DNA of 64,000 nucleotides from JAWLHU01 sp041690255 (GTDB taxonomy: Bacteria; Bacillota; Sulfobacillia; Symbiobacteriales; Symbiobacteriaceae). Made by a program: the position numbers and the translations under genes. Every line of letters begins with the position of its first letter. Positions within the stretch are counted from its first letter, which is position 1. The notes below the pieces were generated by a model. The model had not been told where the DNA came from and made no database searches. It saw nothing but the letters and a program-made list of their open reading frames with translations. The stretch lies in NCBI GenBank assembly GCA_041690255.1, contig JAWLHU010000003.1:186001-250000 (forward strand), written 5' to 3'. This document shows, piece after piece, positions 25,563 through 34,315 of this stretch.

Positions 25563-27329
25563 ATGAACAAGAGAGTGATCGCCGGGATTGTGATCGTCGT
25601 GTTGCTTGGCGGAGGCGGCTGGTGGTTCATGAGCCGGCGGGCCGGCAGCGCTGCCAGCGGTGCCGTGCGATACGTGGAAGATGTGGTCACCCGGTCCACG
25701 CTCCGGTCCCAGATCAGTGGCAGCGGACCCGCCAAATCGGTCAACGGTGTCACGGTCCGGCCGAACCAGTCCGGCACGATCGCCCAGATCCTGGCGAAGG
25801 ACGGCGACAAGGTGGAGGCTGACCAGCCGGTCGTGATCCTGGAGAACGACTCGCTCCTCTCCAGCCTGGCCCAGGCGCAGTTCGACCTGGAGAGTGCGAG
25901 CGCCAACCTGCAGAACCTGGTCAGTCCGCAGTCGACCGCCGTTCGGGCGCAGGAGCTAAAGGTGGAGAGCGCCAGGCTGACCCTCCAGCAGCGGCAGGAG
26001 GAGATGGCCAACCTGGAGGTGAAGGCCCCAATCGGCGGCGTGATCGCCTCGGTCGGCGCGGTGACCGGTGGCACGGTCAACACCGGCAGCCTGCTCTTTA
26101 CCATTTTCGATGAGGCCACGCCGACCATGACCATCCAGCTCCCGCAGGAGACCGCCACCCGGCTGAGCAACGGGCAGACCGCCTCGGTCACCCTGGCCGG
26201 TCACGGCAGCTTCACCGGCACGGTCGCCCGCCTGGGCGGCACCGCCAGCCCAGCCTCCGGGAGCCGGGATTCGAACGTCACGGTCGCGATCGATCTGCCG
26301 GCTATCCCCGGCGTGCGGCCCGGCATGGTCGGCCAGGTGACGATCGAACGCCCCGGCCTCACCTACCGGATCCAGGCCAACGGCTCGATCGAGAACGACG
26401 CCACCGAGGTCCGGGCCAAGGTGAGCGGCACCGCTGAGCGCATCGATGTAAGCGAGGGCGACGTGGTGACCGCCGGCCAGATGCTCCTGACCATTGAGAA
26501 CGACAACCTGGCGATCCAGCTCGCCCAGGCCGAGAACGATCTGAAGACCCAGGAGCAAGAGTTGCAGAACCTGCTCAACCCGGCGCAGGACCCCAGCCGT
26601 CAGCTCTTCACTTACCAGCAGAAGCTCCAGCAGGCCCAGCTCACCCTCTCCCAGCGGGAGACCGACGTAGCGGACCTGACCGTGAAGGCGCCGGTGGGCG
26701 GCACGATCTCCTCGGTCAACGTGGCGGTGGGCGACAAGGTGAGCACGGGCACCGACCTCTTCCGGGTGGCCAACTACAGCACCATGGAGGTGACCATCTC
26801 GGTCGATGAGCTCGATGTGGCCATGGTCAAGGTCGGCCAGCCCGCCGAGATCACGCTGGATGCGCTTCCGGGCCGGACCTACACGGGCAAGGTCTCCAAG
26901 GTGAATCCCGAGGGTGTCTTCAAGAACGACATTGCCACCTTCGAGGTGACGGTGGCGATCGAGAAGGCCGATGGGATCATGGCCGGCATGAACTCCACCG
27001 TACTCGTGACCGTCGAGGAGCGGCAGAACGTCCTCTCCGTTCCCGTGACGGCGGTGACCGTCGGTCGGGGTATGGCCTTCGTGCAGGTGCTGGAGAACGG
27101 CCAGCCCGTGCGCAAGGAGGTCGGGGTCGGCCTGAAGACCGACGACCGCTATGAGATCATCAGCGGCCTGAACGAGGGCGACAAGGTGATCACCGCCACG
27201 ATTAACGGCACCAACGCCAGCGCCCCCCAGATGCGTACGCCCTTCTCCGGCGGGATGGGCGGCGGAGCCCCGACCGGTGGCCAGCGGCCCACTGGTACGG
27301 TACCCGCCGGTACAGGGGGGCAGCGGTAA
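25563..27329 (+). CDS. Periplasmic-adaptor/membrane-fusion protein with duplicated adaptor module
   Basis: 588 residues, much longer than usual MacA-like adaptors (~370-420). An N-terminal membrane anchor (about 5-22) is followed by two successive barrel-sandwich/coiled-hairpin units. The first spans about 40-265 with VKAPIGGVI, the second about 270-510 with VKAPVGGTI. Each has a lipoyl-like half before and after a helical hairpin. A C-terminal domain follows and ends in a Gly/Pro-rich tail. It should link the downstream MacB-like ATPase and permease to the envelope. Start has CGGAGGG upstream; the stop overlaps the ATPase ATG by 1 bp. Confidence 0.9.
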   Translation: MNKRVIAGIVIVVLLGGGGWWFMSRRAGSAASGAVRYVEDVVTRSTLRSQISGSGPAKSVNGVTVRPNQSGTIAQILAKDGDKVEADQPVVILENDSLLSSLAQAQFDLESASANLQNLVSPQSTAVRAQELKVESARLTLQQRQEEMANLEVKAPIGGVIASVGAVTGGTVNTGSLLFTIFDEATPTMTIQLPQETATRLSNGQTASVTLAGHGSFTGTVARLGGTASPASGSRDSNVTVAIDLPAIPGVRPGMVGQVTIERPGLTYRIQANGSIENDATEVRAKVSGTAERIDVSEGDVVTAGQMLLTIENDNLAIQLAQAENDLKTQEQELQNLLNPAQDPSRQLFTYQQKLQQAQLTLSQRETDVADLTVKAPVGGTISSVNVAVGDKVSTGTDLFRVANYSTMEVTISVDELDVAMVKVGQPAEITLDALPGRTYTGKVSKVNPEGVFKNDIATFEVTVAIEKADGIMAGMNSTVLVTVEERQNVLSVPVTAVTVGRGMAFVQVLENGQPVRKEVGVGLKTDDRYEIISGLNEGDKVITATINGTNASAPQMRTPFSGGMGGGAPTGGQRPTGTVPAGTGGQR

Positions 27330-28068
27330 TGATCCGTATTGAGGGCATGACCAAGGTCTACGGCACGGGCGAGACAGCGGTCCACGCCCTGGCCGGGGTC
27401 GACCTGGTGGTCGATGAGGGCGAAATGGTAGCGATCATGGGCCCGTCGGGCTCCGGCAAGTCGACCCTCATGAACATGATCGGCTGCCTGGATCGCCCCA
27501 CCGGCGGGGACTACTTCCTGGCCGGCAAGGAGGTCGGCCGGATCGATGACAACCAGCGGGCCGAGGTGCGCAACCAGCATATCGGCTTCATCTTCCAGCA
27601 GTTCAACCTGCTGCCGAAGCTGACGGCCATACAGAACGTGGAGACCCCGCTGGTCTACCGGGGAATCCCCGGAGCGAAGCGGCACGAGATGGCCCAGACC
27701 GCCCTGGAGCGGGTGGGGCTGGGCGGGCGTGGGCACCACAAGCCCTCGCAGCTCTCCGGCGGCCAGCAGCAGCGGGTGGCCATCGCCCGGGCGATCGCAG
27801 CGCACCCCTCGATCCTGCTGGGCGACGAGCCCACCGGCGCCCTGGACAGCCGGACCGGTCAAGAGGTCCTGGCGCTCTTCCAGGAACTGAACGCCGAGGG
27901 TCGCACCGTCGTCCTCGTCACCCACGATGAGCGGGTGGCAGCCCACTGCAGGCGGGTGGTCCGGCTGGGGGACGGCAAGATCCTGAGCGATCAGATCAAC
28001 AAGCATCCGCTGGATGCGAAGACCGAACTGGCGAAGATGCTCGCGGCCGGCGAGGAGGTGAGCGGCGC

Positions 28069-28072
<4 letters not shown>
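27329..28072 (+). CDS. MacB/LolD-type ABC ATPase
   Basis: 247 residues: Walker A GPSGSGKST, Q loop IFQQFNLLPKL, signature LSGGQQQRVAIARAI, Walker B LLGDEPTGALDSRTGQEV. This is the classic MacB/LolD class. It overlaps the adaptor stop and the permease start (ATGA), showing tight coupling. With its neighbours it forms a MacAB-like exporter for peptides, macrolides or lipid-type substrates; the substrate is not identifiable. Confidence 0.95.
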
Positions 28073-29241
<1,169 letters not shown>

Positions 29242-29259
<18 letters not shown>

Positions 29260-29283
29260 AGAGATGCGCTGCGGCGCGACTAG
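29242..29283 (+). repeat. 18-bp near-perfect direct repeat at the permease stop
   Basis: GCGCTGCGGCGCGATTAG (29242-29259) recurs as GCGCTGCGGCGCGACTAG at 29266-29283. The first copy contains the permease stop and the second repeats the last codons and a TAG. It is probably a small tandem duplication. Confidence 0.85.
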
Positions 29284-29299
29284 GAGGTACGTACACCCT

Positions 29300-30211
29300 A
29301 TGAAGAAGCTTACGAGTCTGGTTGCCCTGTTGGGCCTGATCCTGACCCTGTTGGCTGCCGTGGCCTGGCCGCTCCGGTCCGAGGCGGCCACCCTCTCCGG
29401 CGGCAGCTACACCTACGTGGTCGATGGCGAGGAGATGCTCTTCGCCTATGACCCGATCGTCAAAAGTGGCAGCGTCCTCCTCCCCCTCGAGGTCTTCACC
29501 TCCCTGGGTATTACGGTCGATGGTGCCCTGGAGAAGGAGGTTACGCTGAAGTCCGGGCCGGTCACCGTCGGGCTGACAGTGGGCCGCCCGGTCGCCCAGG
29601 TGGGCCTGGAGAGCCAGCCCCTCGCCATCGCCCCGGTCCGGTTGAACGGCCGGCTCTTCCTCCCCGCCGAGCTCCTGGAGGACTTCGGGATCAACTTCAG
29701 CCAGGAAGGGAACTACGTCTCGATCAACCGCTACGCCACCCAGATGCCGGAGCTGGTCTACGGAACGCCCGGCGAGTGGCAGGCGAAGACCGCAGACCGG
29801 TCCTTCAGCACCTCGGTGCGAGCCGACTCCGGCTTCGTGCTCTCCGCCACCTTCACCCTGCTGACCGAGGAGATCCTGGCAGACCGGAACCTCGACATGG
29901 CCTATGGCACCCGGGCCCGGCTGATGGGCTTGCTTGAGACCAACAGCCTGGTCCTGGTGGAACTCTCGAATAACGCCATGCGCTCGGGCGCACTGGTCAC
30001 GAACGGGATCTACCTGGTCGATGCCGACCGGAACCAGTACGATGTCCTGGAGGTCCTCGACATCGGCGATGGGCTCCTGAGTGGCAAACTGGCACCGGCG
30101 GCGGACCGGATGGGCGTCCTGCGCCTGTCGAAGATCCAGTCCAGCGGCCCGGTGAAGCTGTACTACGAGAACAACGGTATGATCATCGGCAGCTTTGTGG
30201 CCGGGGAATAG
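29300..30211 (+). CDS. Secreted protein with copper amine oxidase N-terminal-like domain
   Basis: 303 residues: a cleavable signal peptide ending near SEAA (about residue 30), then a ~110-residue region in which LLPLEVFTSLGITV and RLFLPAELLEDFGINF follow the pattern of copper amine oxidase N-terminal domains, common in secreted Firmicute proteins. The C-terminal ~170 residues are beta-rich and unrecognised. ATG 29300 follows AGGAGGT. It lies at the end of the efflux operon and ahead of a strong terminator, so it is probably co-transcribed; a link to efflux is inference. Confidence 0.82.
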   Translation: MKKLTSLVALLGLILTLLAAVAWPLRSEAATLSGGSYTYVVDGEEMLFAYDPIVKSGSVLLPLEVFTSLGITVDGALEKEVTLKSGPVTVGLTVGRPVAQVGLESQPLAIAPVRLNGRLFLPAELLEDFGINFSQEGNYVSINRYATQMPELVYGTPGEWQAKTADRSFSTSVRADSGFVLSATFTLLTEEILADRNLDMAYGTRARLMGLLETNSLVLVELSNNAMRSGALVTNGIYLVDADRNQYDVLEVLDIGDGLLSGKLAPAADRMGVLRLSKIQSSGPVKLYYENNGMIIGSFVAGE

Positions 30212-30232
30212 GCTCAGTGGATCAGGCTCAGC

Positions 30233-30266
30233 GGGACTCGCCCTTTGGCGGGTCCCAACTTTTTTT
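30233..30266 (+). terminator. Strong intrinsic terminator of the MacAB-like operon
   Basis: GGGACTCGCC (30233-30242) pairs with GGCGGGTCCC (30247-30256) with one G:U pair and a CTTT loop. Seven T residues follow (30260-30266). Confidence 0.92.
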
Positions 30267-30361
30267 GCGATCGGTTCGAACAAAACTTCAGATAGATACG
30301 TATTAGGAGGTGAAGGTACCTGAGAGCGGGGTACCACTTCGCAGGGAAGAGGTGCGTTACG

Positions 30362-31039
30362 ATGGCGAAGGCAGGCGAGGATCCGAAGGTGACTCTGAAG
30401 CAGGTGTCTGCTCAGGCCCCCGTTCAGGCTCCGGCCCCGATTCAGGCCCCGGGCAGGGATCCGGGTCAGCGCCCCGGCCTGGTCCAGGGCATGGAGAGCC
30501 CCTTCCCCGGTCTGAGGTGGGCCACGTCGGCCGACGAGATCTCTGAGATGAACCTGGAGATCACCATGACCGAGGAGAACGAGGGGTACTGCAACCTGCG
30601 AACCCTCCTGGCGGTAGGTGCCAACTACTCCGGTCGCCTCACACACCTTGCCTTCCTGCCGGATCCCGCCGAGGGCCATGTGATCATGGTACCGGTGCCG
30701 GCGAGTATGGCCGGGGTCGATGGCGTGGAGGCTCTGAAGTACAGTGCGACAGAGAACGGAGCCACTGTCAATCTGCGCCTGGCCCTGCTGCAGATGAAGG
30801 TGGAGCGAAAGAAGGGGCGGGTCATTTCGTTCCCCATCGTGACCCGTACCGCCCCGAACGGAGTGGATTACATGGCGCTCAACACGAAGGCGCTGAAGAC
30901 CAGGCCGAGCCGGACGGTCAAGAAGGACGATGCGAATGCGGAGACGCAGGGCACCACGCAGGGACAGTCCGGGCCCAATCCAGGAGAGGTAGCCGCGACC
31001 GAGCAGCCGACATCGCCCCAGAAAGGGCCGAGCGCCTAG
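30362..31039 (+). CDS. Conserved-looking hypothetical protein with Pro/Ala-rich N-terminus
   Basis: 225 residues. The N-terminal ~45 residues are Pro/Gln/Ala-rich with repeating Gln-Ala-Pro units. A central ~130-residue globular region begins near TSADEISEMNLEITMTEENE, and the tail is polar and low-complexity (Thr/Gln/Pro). There is no signal peptide or membrane segment. No family was recognised. ATG 30362 has GAAGAGG upstream. A tandem repeat tract begins 19 bp after its stop. Confidence 0.7.
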   Translation: MAKAGEDPKVTLKQVSAQAPVQAPAPIQAPGRDPGQRPGLVQGMESPFPGLRWATSADEISEMNLEITMTEENEGYCNLRTLLAVGANYSGRLTHLAFLPDPAEGHVIMVPVPASMAGVDGVEALKYSATENGATVNLRLALLQMKVERKKGRVISFPIVTRTAPNGVDYMALNTKALKTRPSRTVKKDDANAETQGTTQGQSGPNPGEVAATEQPTSPQKGPSA

Positions 31040-31377
31040 CATCCTCCTTCGCAACTGGCGCCCAGATAAAGTCAGGCAGCGCCCAGGTAAAGTCAGGTAG
31101 CGCCCAGATAAAGTCAGGTAGCACCCAGGTAAAGTCAGGTAGCGCCCAGGTAAAGTCAGGTAGCGCCCAGGTAAAGTCCAGGCGGCGCCCAGATAAAGTC
31201 CAGGTAGCGCCCAGATGAACATCAGGTGATCCCCGGGTAGCCGGCACGCATTGGTCGACTTCCCCCCAGGCGCCCACCATGTAGGCGGAGGGTAACCGGC
31301 GACTGGCAAGCAAGAGATGTCAGATTGGTGCCAGGTATCCTGCCGGTACCTCCGGACCGCCATGAAGTGAGCGCGTG
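31040..31377. other. Gene-free interval containing tandem repeats
   Basis: Between the two unknown genes at 30.4 and 31.5 kb, the only structure seen is the tandem repeat tract starting at 31058 and, at its end, a GC hairpin. ORFs called here on the minus strand only reflect the 21-bp period. Confidence 0.6.
31058..31228. repeat. Eight-copy 21-22 bp tandem repeat
   Basis: Consensus unit GCGCCCAGRTAAAGTCAGGT plus one A. Copies begin at 31058, 31079, 31100, 31121, 31142, 31163, 31185 and 31207; the last is degenerate and copies 6-7 are 22 bp. Units are adjacent with no spacers, so this is a minisatellite-type repeat and not CRISPR. The plus-strand unit contains TAA and TAG stops. Confidence 0.95.
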
Positions 31378-31414
31378 GCAAGCCCCCGCTGGGAGAGATC
31401 CAGCAGGGGCTTGC
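31378..31414. terminator. GC-rich hairpin before the 31.5 kb gene
   Basis: GCAAGCCCC (31378-31386) pairs with GGGGCTTGC (31406-31414), and an inner GCTGG/CCAGC extends it. There is no T-tract, so its action as a terminator is uncertain. Confidence 0.5.
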
Positions 31415-31492
31415 GTTCGCGATGCGGGCAGAACAACGTGGTAGCCGATTCCGTCTAATCAAATGACTCGAATCCCAGAGGAGGAAGGCTTC

Positions 31493-32410
31493 GTGAGGCG
31501 ACGTTGGGGACTGCTCCTGGTTCCACTGGTGCTCTTGGTTCCGCTCCTGCTCCTGGGCGGCTGGATGATCGTGAGCGGCCTCCGGTTCACCCCCGAGGCC
31601 GTTGTCCGCTCCCTTCCCCAGGTGCGGGGCGAGGTCGTGCAGAGCGCCGAGTTCCCGGGGGGTGTTGCCCTCCTGCTGGCGAGTGACGGGCGCTACCAGG
31701 CCCACGCCCTCTGCCGCGACGCGCTGATCCTCTGGCGGCACTGCGGCGGGGCGGACTTCCCCGTAACCGATGACACCGACGAAACGGAGGCACTCATGGT
31801 CGAGTCCGCCTCTTGGAGCGCCATTGGCAACGAGGGCTGGGGCGTCTCCGTCTTTGCCGGCGTCGCCATCGACGAGCGGATCGCTCGGATCGTCTGGGAG
31901 GGGCAGGAGGTCGCACTGGCGGAGGGCGCCCGGCACTACCTCTTCGCCCGCCGGACCCAGGCGGCGGCCATGTTCCCCCCGGCCTACGCCCTGGCCAGCA
32001 CGGGGCGCCCCCTCTACGAGTGGGGCGAGGAGACCACGCATGACTGGCAGCCGGCCCTGCCATCAGAACCGGTCTTCCCGTCAAGCCCGGGGCCGGCAAC
32101 CTGGTATGTGCCTCTGCCACCTGAGGAGGGCAACTGGGGGGTCCGGCGGGCCGATCCGCTGGAGGCAGTCCGCCTCTTTGTTATCGGGGCGGACGGTGAG
32201 GTTGGCGATTCGGTCTCGTATCGCGTCGTCAAGGCGAACGACGAGCAGAGGACCTATCTGGCTCGGATGGAGGGCCTGAAGGATGACAGCATTCGCTCCA
32301 TCGAGTACCTGGTGAGACTGGAGCACACAGGCGGGGAGTGGCAGGTGACCGATGCCGCCTACCGGACCGAGTGCCGGCGAGGAGCCTCACCCGAAGGGCT
32401 CTGCTCCTGA
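31493..32410 (+). CDS. Membrane-anchored protein, unknown function
   Basis: 305 residues: an Arg-rich N-terminus then one strong membrane helix (about 5-27), leaving a ~275-residue extracytoplasmic domain with no recognised motif. GTG 31493 is preferred because GAGGAGGAAG lies just upstream; the ATG at 31463 lacks a ribosome-binding site. Two cysteine-containing stretches (ALCRD, WRHCGG) are ~10 residues apart and could form a disulfide. The 3' end overlaps the convergent TauE/SafE gene by 52 bp. Confidence 0.7.
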   Translation: MRRRWGLLLVPLVLLVPLLLLGGWMIVSGLRFTPEAVVRSLPQVRGEVVQSAEFPGGVALLLASDGRYQAHALCRDALILWRHCGGADFPVTDDTDETEALMVESASWSAIGNEGWGVSVFAGVAIDERIARIVWEGQEVALAEGARHYLFARRTQAAAMFPPAYALASTGRPLYEWGEETTHDWQPALPSEPVFPSSPGPATWYVPLPPEEGNWGVRRADPLEAVRLFVIGADGEVGDSVSYRVVKANDEQRTYLARMEGLKDDSIRSIEYLVRLEHTGGEWQVTDAAYRTECRRGASPEGLCS

Positions 32411-33243
32411 TCCAGCCACTGCTCCTGCACTGAGGCCCCCGCTGGGAGTGACCCGGCGGGGGTTGCCCGCGGCAGCAGGTCCCACCCCATCCGCAGGGCG
32501 GTCAGCATGACGATCACGGCCAGGGCTCGCCGGAGCGCTACCTGGGAGACGCGCTGGCTCAGGCGGCTCCCGCCCAGGGAGCCGATCAAAGCCCCGGCGA
32601 CCACCGCGACACTGGGCCAGAGGGGAATCTGGGCGGTCATGACCTTGCCGGCGAAGCCCGCCAGACCGGAGATCAACCCGATCGCCAGGGAACTGCCCAG
32701 GGCCACCCGGGTCGGGATCCGCAGGAGGTAGATCAGCCCGGGGACGATCATGAACCCGCCCCCCTGCCCCACCATCCCTCCGAGGAGGCCGATTCCGGCT
32801 CCCAGGGCCACGGCTCCGGGGCGGCTGAAGGGCGGAGTGGGTGAGGCATCAGCCTCATCGGTGCGGACGGGGAAGAGGAGAAGTGTGCCGGCCAGCATGG
32901 CCAGGGCAGCGAAGAGGACCGCGAGCATGGCGCCATCCACCCAATAGGAGGCCAGGCTGCCCGCAAGGGCCCCGGCCGCGACCGCCGTGCCCATGGTAAT
33001 GACCAGCCGTGAATAGACCCGACGCCTGCCATGGGCGAAGGTGCCCATGAGGGAGGCCGCCAGGCTCTGGACCATGGTGATCCCGGCCACGCTCTTCATG
33101 TCCGGCACCGGCTCGCCCAAGAGCGGCGGGACGTAAAGCAGCAGGGGCACCATGAGGATCCCCCCGCCAATGCCGAGCAGGCCCGAGAGGAGCCCCGCCA
33201 GGCTTCCCAACAGGGCGAGGAGCCCGATTCCACCCAGCGTCAT
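32359..33243 (-). CDS. TauE/SafE-family anion/sulfite exporter
   Basis: 294 residues with about eight membrane helices and the two family repeats: GLLSGLLGIGGGILMVPLL near the N-terminus and GIGLLGGMVGQGGGFMIVPGL near the middle. TauE/SafE proteins move sulfite, sulfoacetate or related anions. The C-terminal ~30 residues are hydrophilic and overlap the convergent gene. It is divergent from a LysR regulator, which probably controls it. Confidence 0.92.
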   Translation of the reverse strand: MTLGGIGLLALLGSLAGLLSGLLGIGGGILMVPLLLYVPPLLGEPVPDMKSVAGITMVQSLAASLMGTFAHGRRRVYSRLVITMGTAVAAGALAGSLASYWVDGAMLAVLFAALAMLAGTLLLFPVRTDEADASPTPPFSRPGAVALGAGIGLLGGMVGQGGGFMIVPGLIYLLRIPTRVALGSSLAIGLISGLAGFAGKVMTAQIPLWPSVAVVAGALIGSLGGSRLSQRVSQVALRRALAVIVMLTALRMGWDLLPRATPAGSLPAGASVQEQWLDQEQSPSGEAPRRHSVR

Positions 33244-33296
33244 GCCCCCACCCCTCTCTTACCGAATGACGGTAGGGTGATTGTAGCCCAGCCCTT

Positions 33297-33315
33297 ATGT
33301 ATAATGGAAATACAT
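33297..33315. promoter_or_regulatory. LysR-type box overlapping a -10 element
   Basis: ATGTAT (33297-33302) and ATACAT (33310-33315) form an inverted repeat with a 7-bp spacer, matching the T-N11-A pattern of LysR regulators. A TATAAT (33300-33305) facing the LysR gene lies inside it, so binding could repress the regulator's own promoter. Confidence 0.55.
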
Positions 33316-33361
33316 CTTCGTTTGACTAACTCAAACCGACGGTTATAGATGGAGGCAGAGC

Positions 33362-34258
33362 ATGAACCTGCATCACCTGAAGGTCTTTCACGCCGTCGCC
33401 CACACGGAGAACTTTTCGCACGCCGCAGACCGGCTTTTCATCAGCCAGCCGGCCGTCTCGGTGCAGGTGCGCCGCCTGGAGGAGGCCCTCGGGCTTCCGC
33501 TGGTCGAGGTCTACGGCCGGCGGGTGCATCTGACCGAGGCCGGTACACGGCTGATGGAGTTCGCCGACCAGATCCTGCGCCTGGAGGCCGACGCGGAGGA
33601 GGCGATGGCTGAGTATCTGGACCCCAGCCGGGGGCGAATCCGCGTCGGGGCCAGCACAACCCCGGGCACCTACCTGCTGCCCGGGGTCGTCGCCGGCTTT
33701 CAGCGGCAGAATCCGGGGGTGCAGGTGGCGCTGGAGCTGGCCAACACCCGCAGCATCGAGGCGAAGCTCCTGGCCAACGAGCTGGACCTGGGGATCGTCG
33801 GGGAGGATCTCTCCGGCGACGCCGGGCTGGTGCTGGAGCCGTGGCTGGTCGACCGGATGCTGCTCATCGCCCCGCCGGGGCATGAACTGGCATCCGGCCC
33901 CGTTCCGCCGGAGCGGCTGCGGGGTGAGCGGTTCGTGCTGCGGGAGCCCGGCTCCAGCACCCGGGAGTTCTTCACCGCCCAGGCGGAGACGCTGGGGCTG
34001 GAGATCAGCCAGGGCCTGCAACTGGCCAACACCGAGGCGGTGCGGGAGGCCGTGGCGGCGGGACTGGGGCTGGCGGTCGTCTCCGAACTGGCCGTCCTGA
34101 CGGACCTGCAGGTCGGGCGGCTGGTCGCCCTGAACGTGACCGGCCTCCGGCTGGAGCGGAGGTTTCATTTGGCCTGGCACCGGAGCAAGCGGCTCTCCCG
34201 AACGGGCGCCGCCTTCCTGCGCTTCGTGCAGGAGTACCGGCCGGCGGAGCGGGCGTAA
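33362..34258 (+). CDS. LysR-family transcriptional regulator
   Basis: 298 residues: an N-terminal winged helix (about 1-60; SHAADRLFISQPAVSVQVRRLE) and a periplasmic-binding-like effector domain (about 90-290). It is CysB/CysL-like in general build. ATG 33362 follows GGAGG. Divergent placement 118 bp from the TauE/SafE gene suggests that gene as its target, possibly in sulfur metabolism, which is inference. Confidence 0.95.
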   Translation: MNLHHLKVFHAVAHTENFSHAADRLFISQPAVSVQVRRLEEALGLPLVEVYGRRVHLTEAGTRLMEFADQILRLEADAEEAMAEYLDPSRGRIRVGASTTPGTYLLPGVVAGFQRQNPGVQVALELANTRSIEAKLLANELDLGIVGEDLSGDAGLVLEPWLVDRMLLIAPPGHELASGPVPPERLRGERFVLREPGSSTREFFTAQAETLGLEISQGLQLANTEAVREAVAAGLGLAVVSELAVLTDLQVGRLVALNVTGLRLERRFHLAWHRSKRLSRTGAAFLRFVQEYRPAERA

Positions 34259-34315
34259 CCGGGCCTGCCCAAACTCACCCTCCACACGCAGAGGGAATCG
34301 TTCAGCGACCCACGA

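Noticed and set aside
30310..30546. 78-codon frame starting at AGGAGGTG
   Set aside because: The GTG is part of the Shine-Dalgarno itself, and the frame is a shadow of the 225-aa gene.
31058..31228. CRISPR array
   Set aside because: Units are adjacent with no unique spacers, and no cas genes are present.
30918..31313. 131-codon minus-strand ORF with repeats PDFTWAL
   Set aside because: Product of the 21-bp DNA repeat; no ribosome-binding site or other support.
31461..31492. tRNA T-arm-like GACTCGAATCCCAG
   Set aside because: No acceptor, D or anticodon stems can be built around it.
33322..33344. TTGACT...TATAGA promoter for the LysR gene
   Set aside because: It would start transcription at or beyond the ribosome-binding site.
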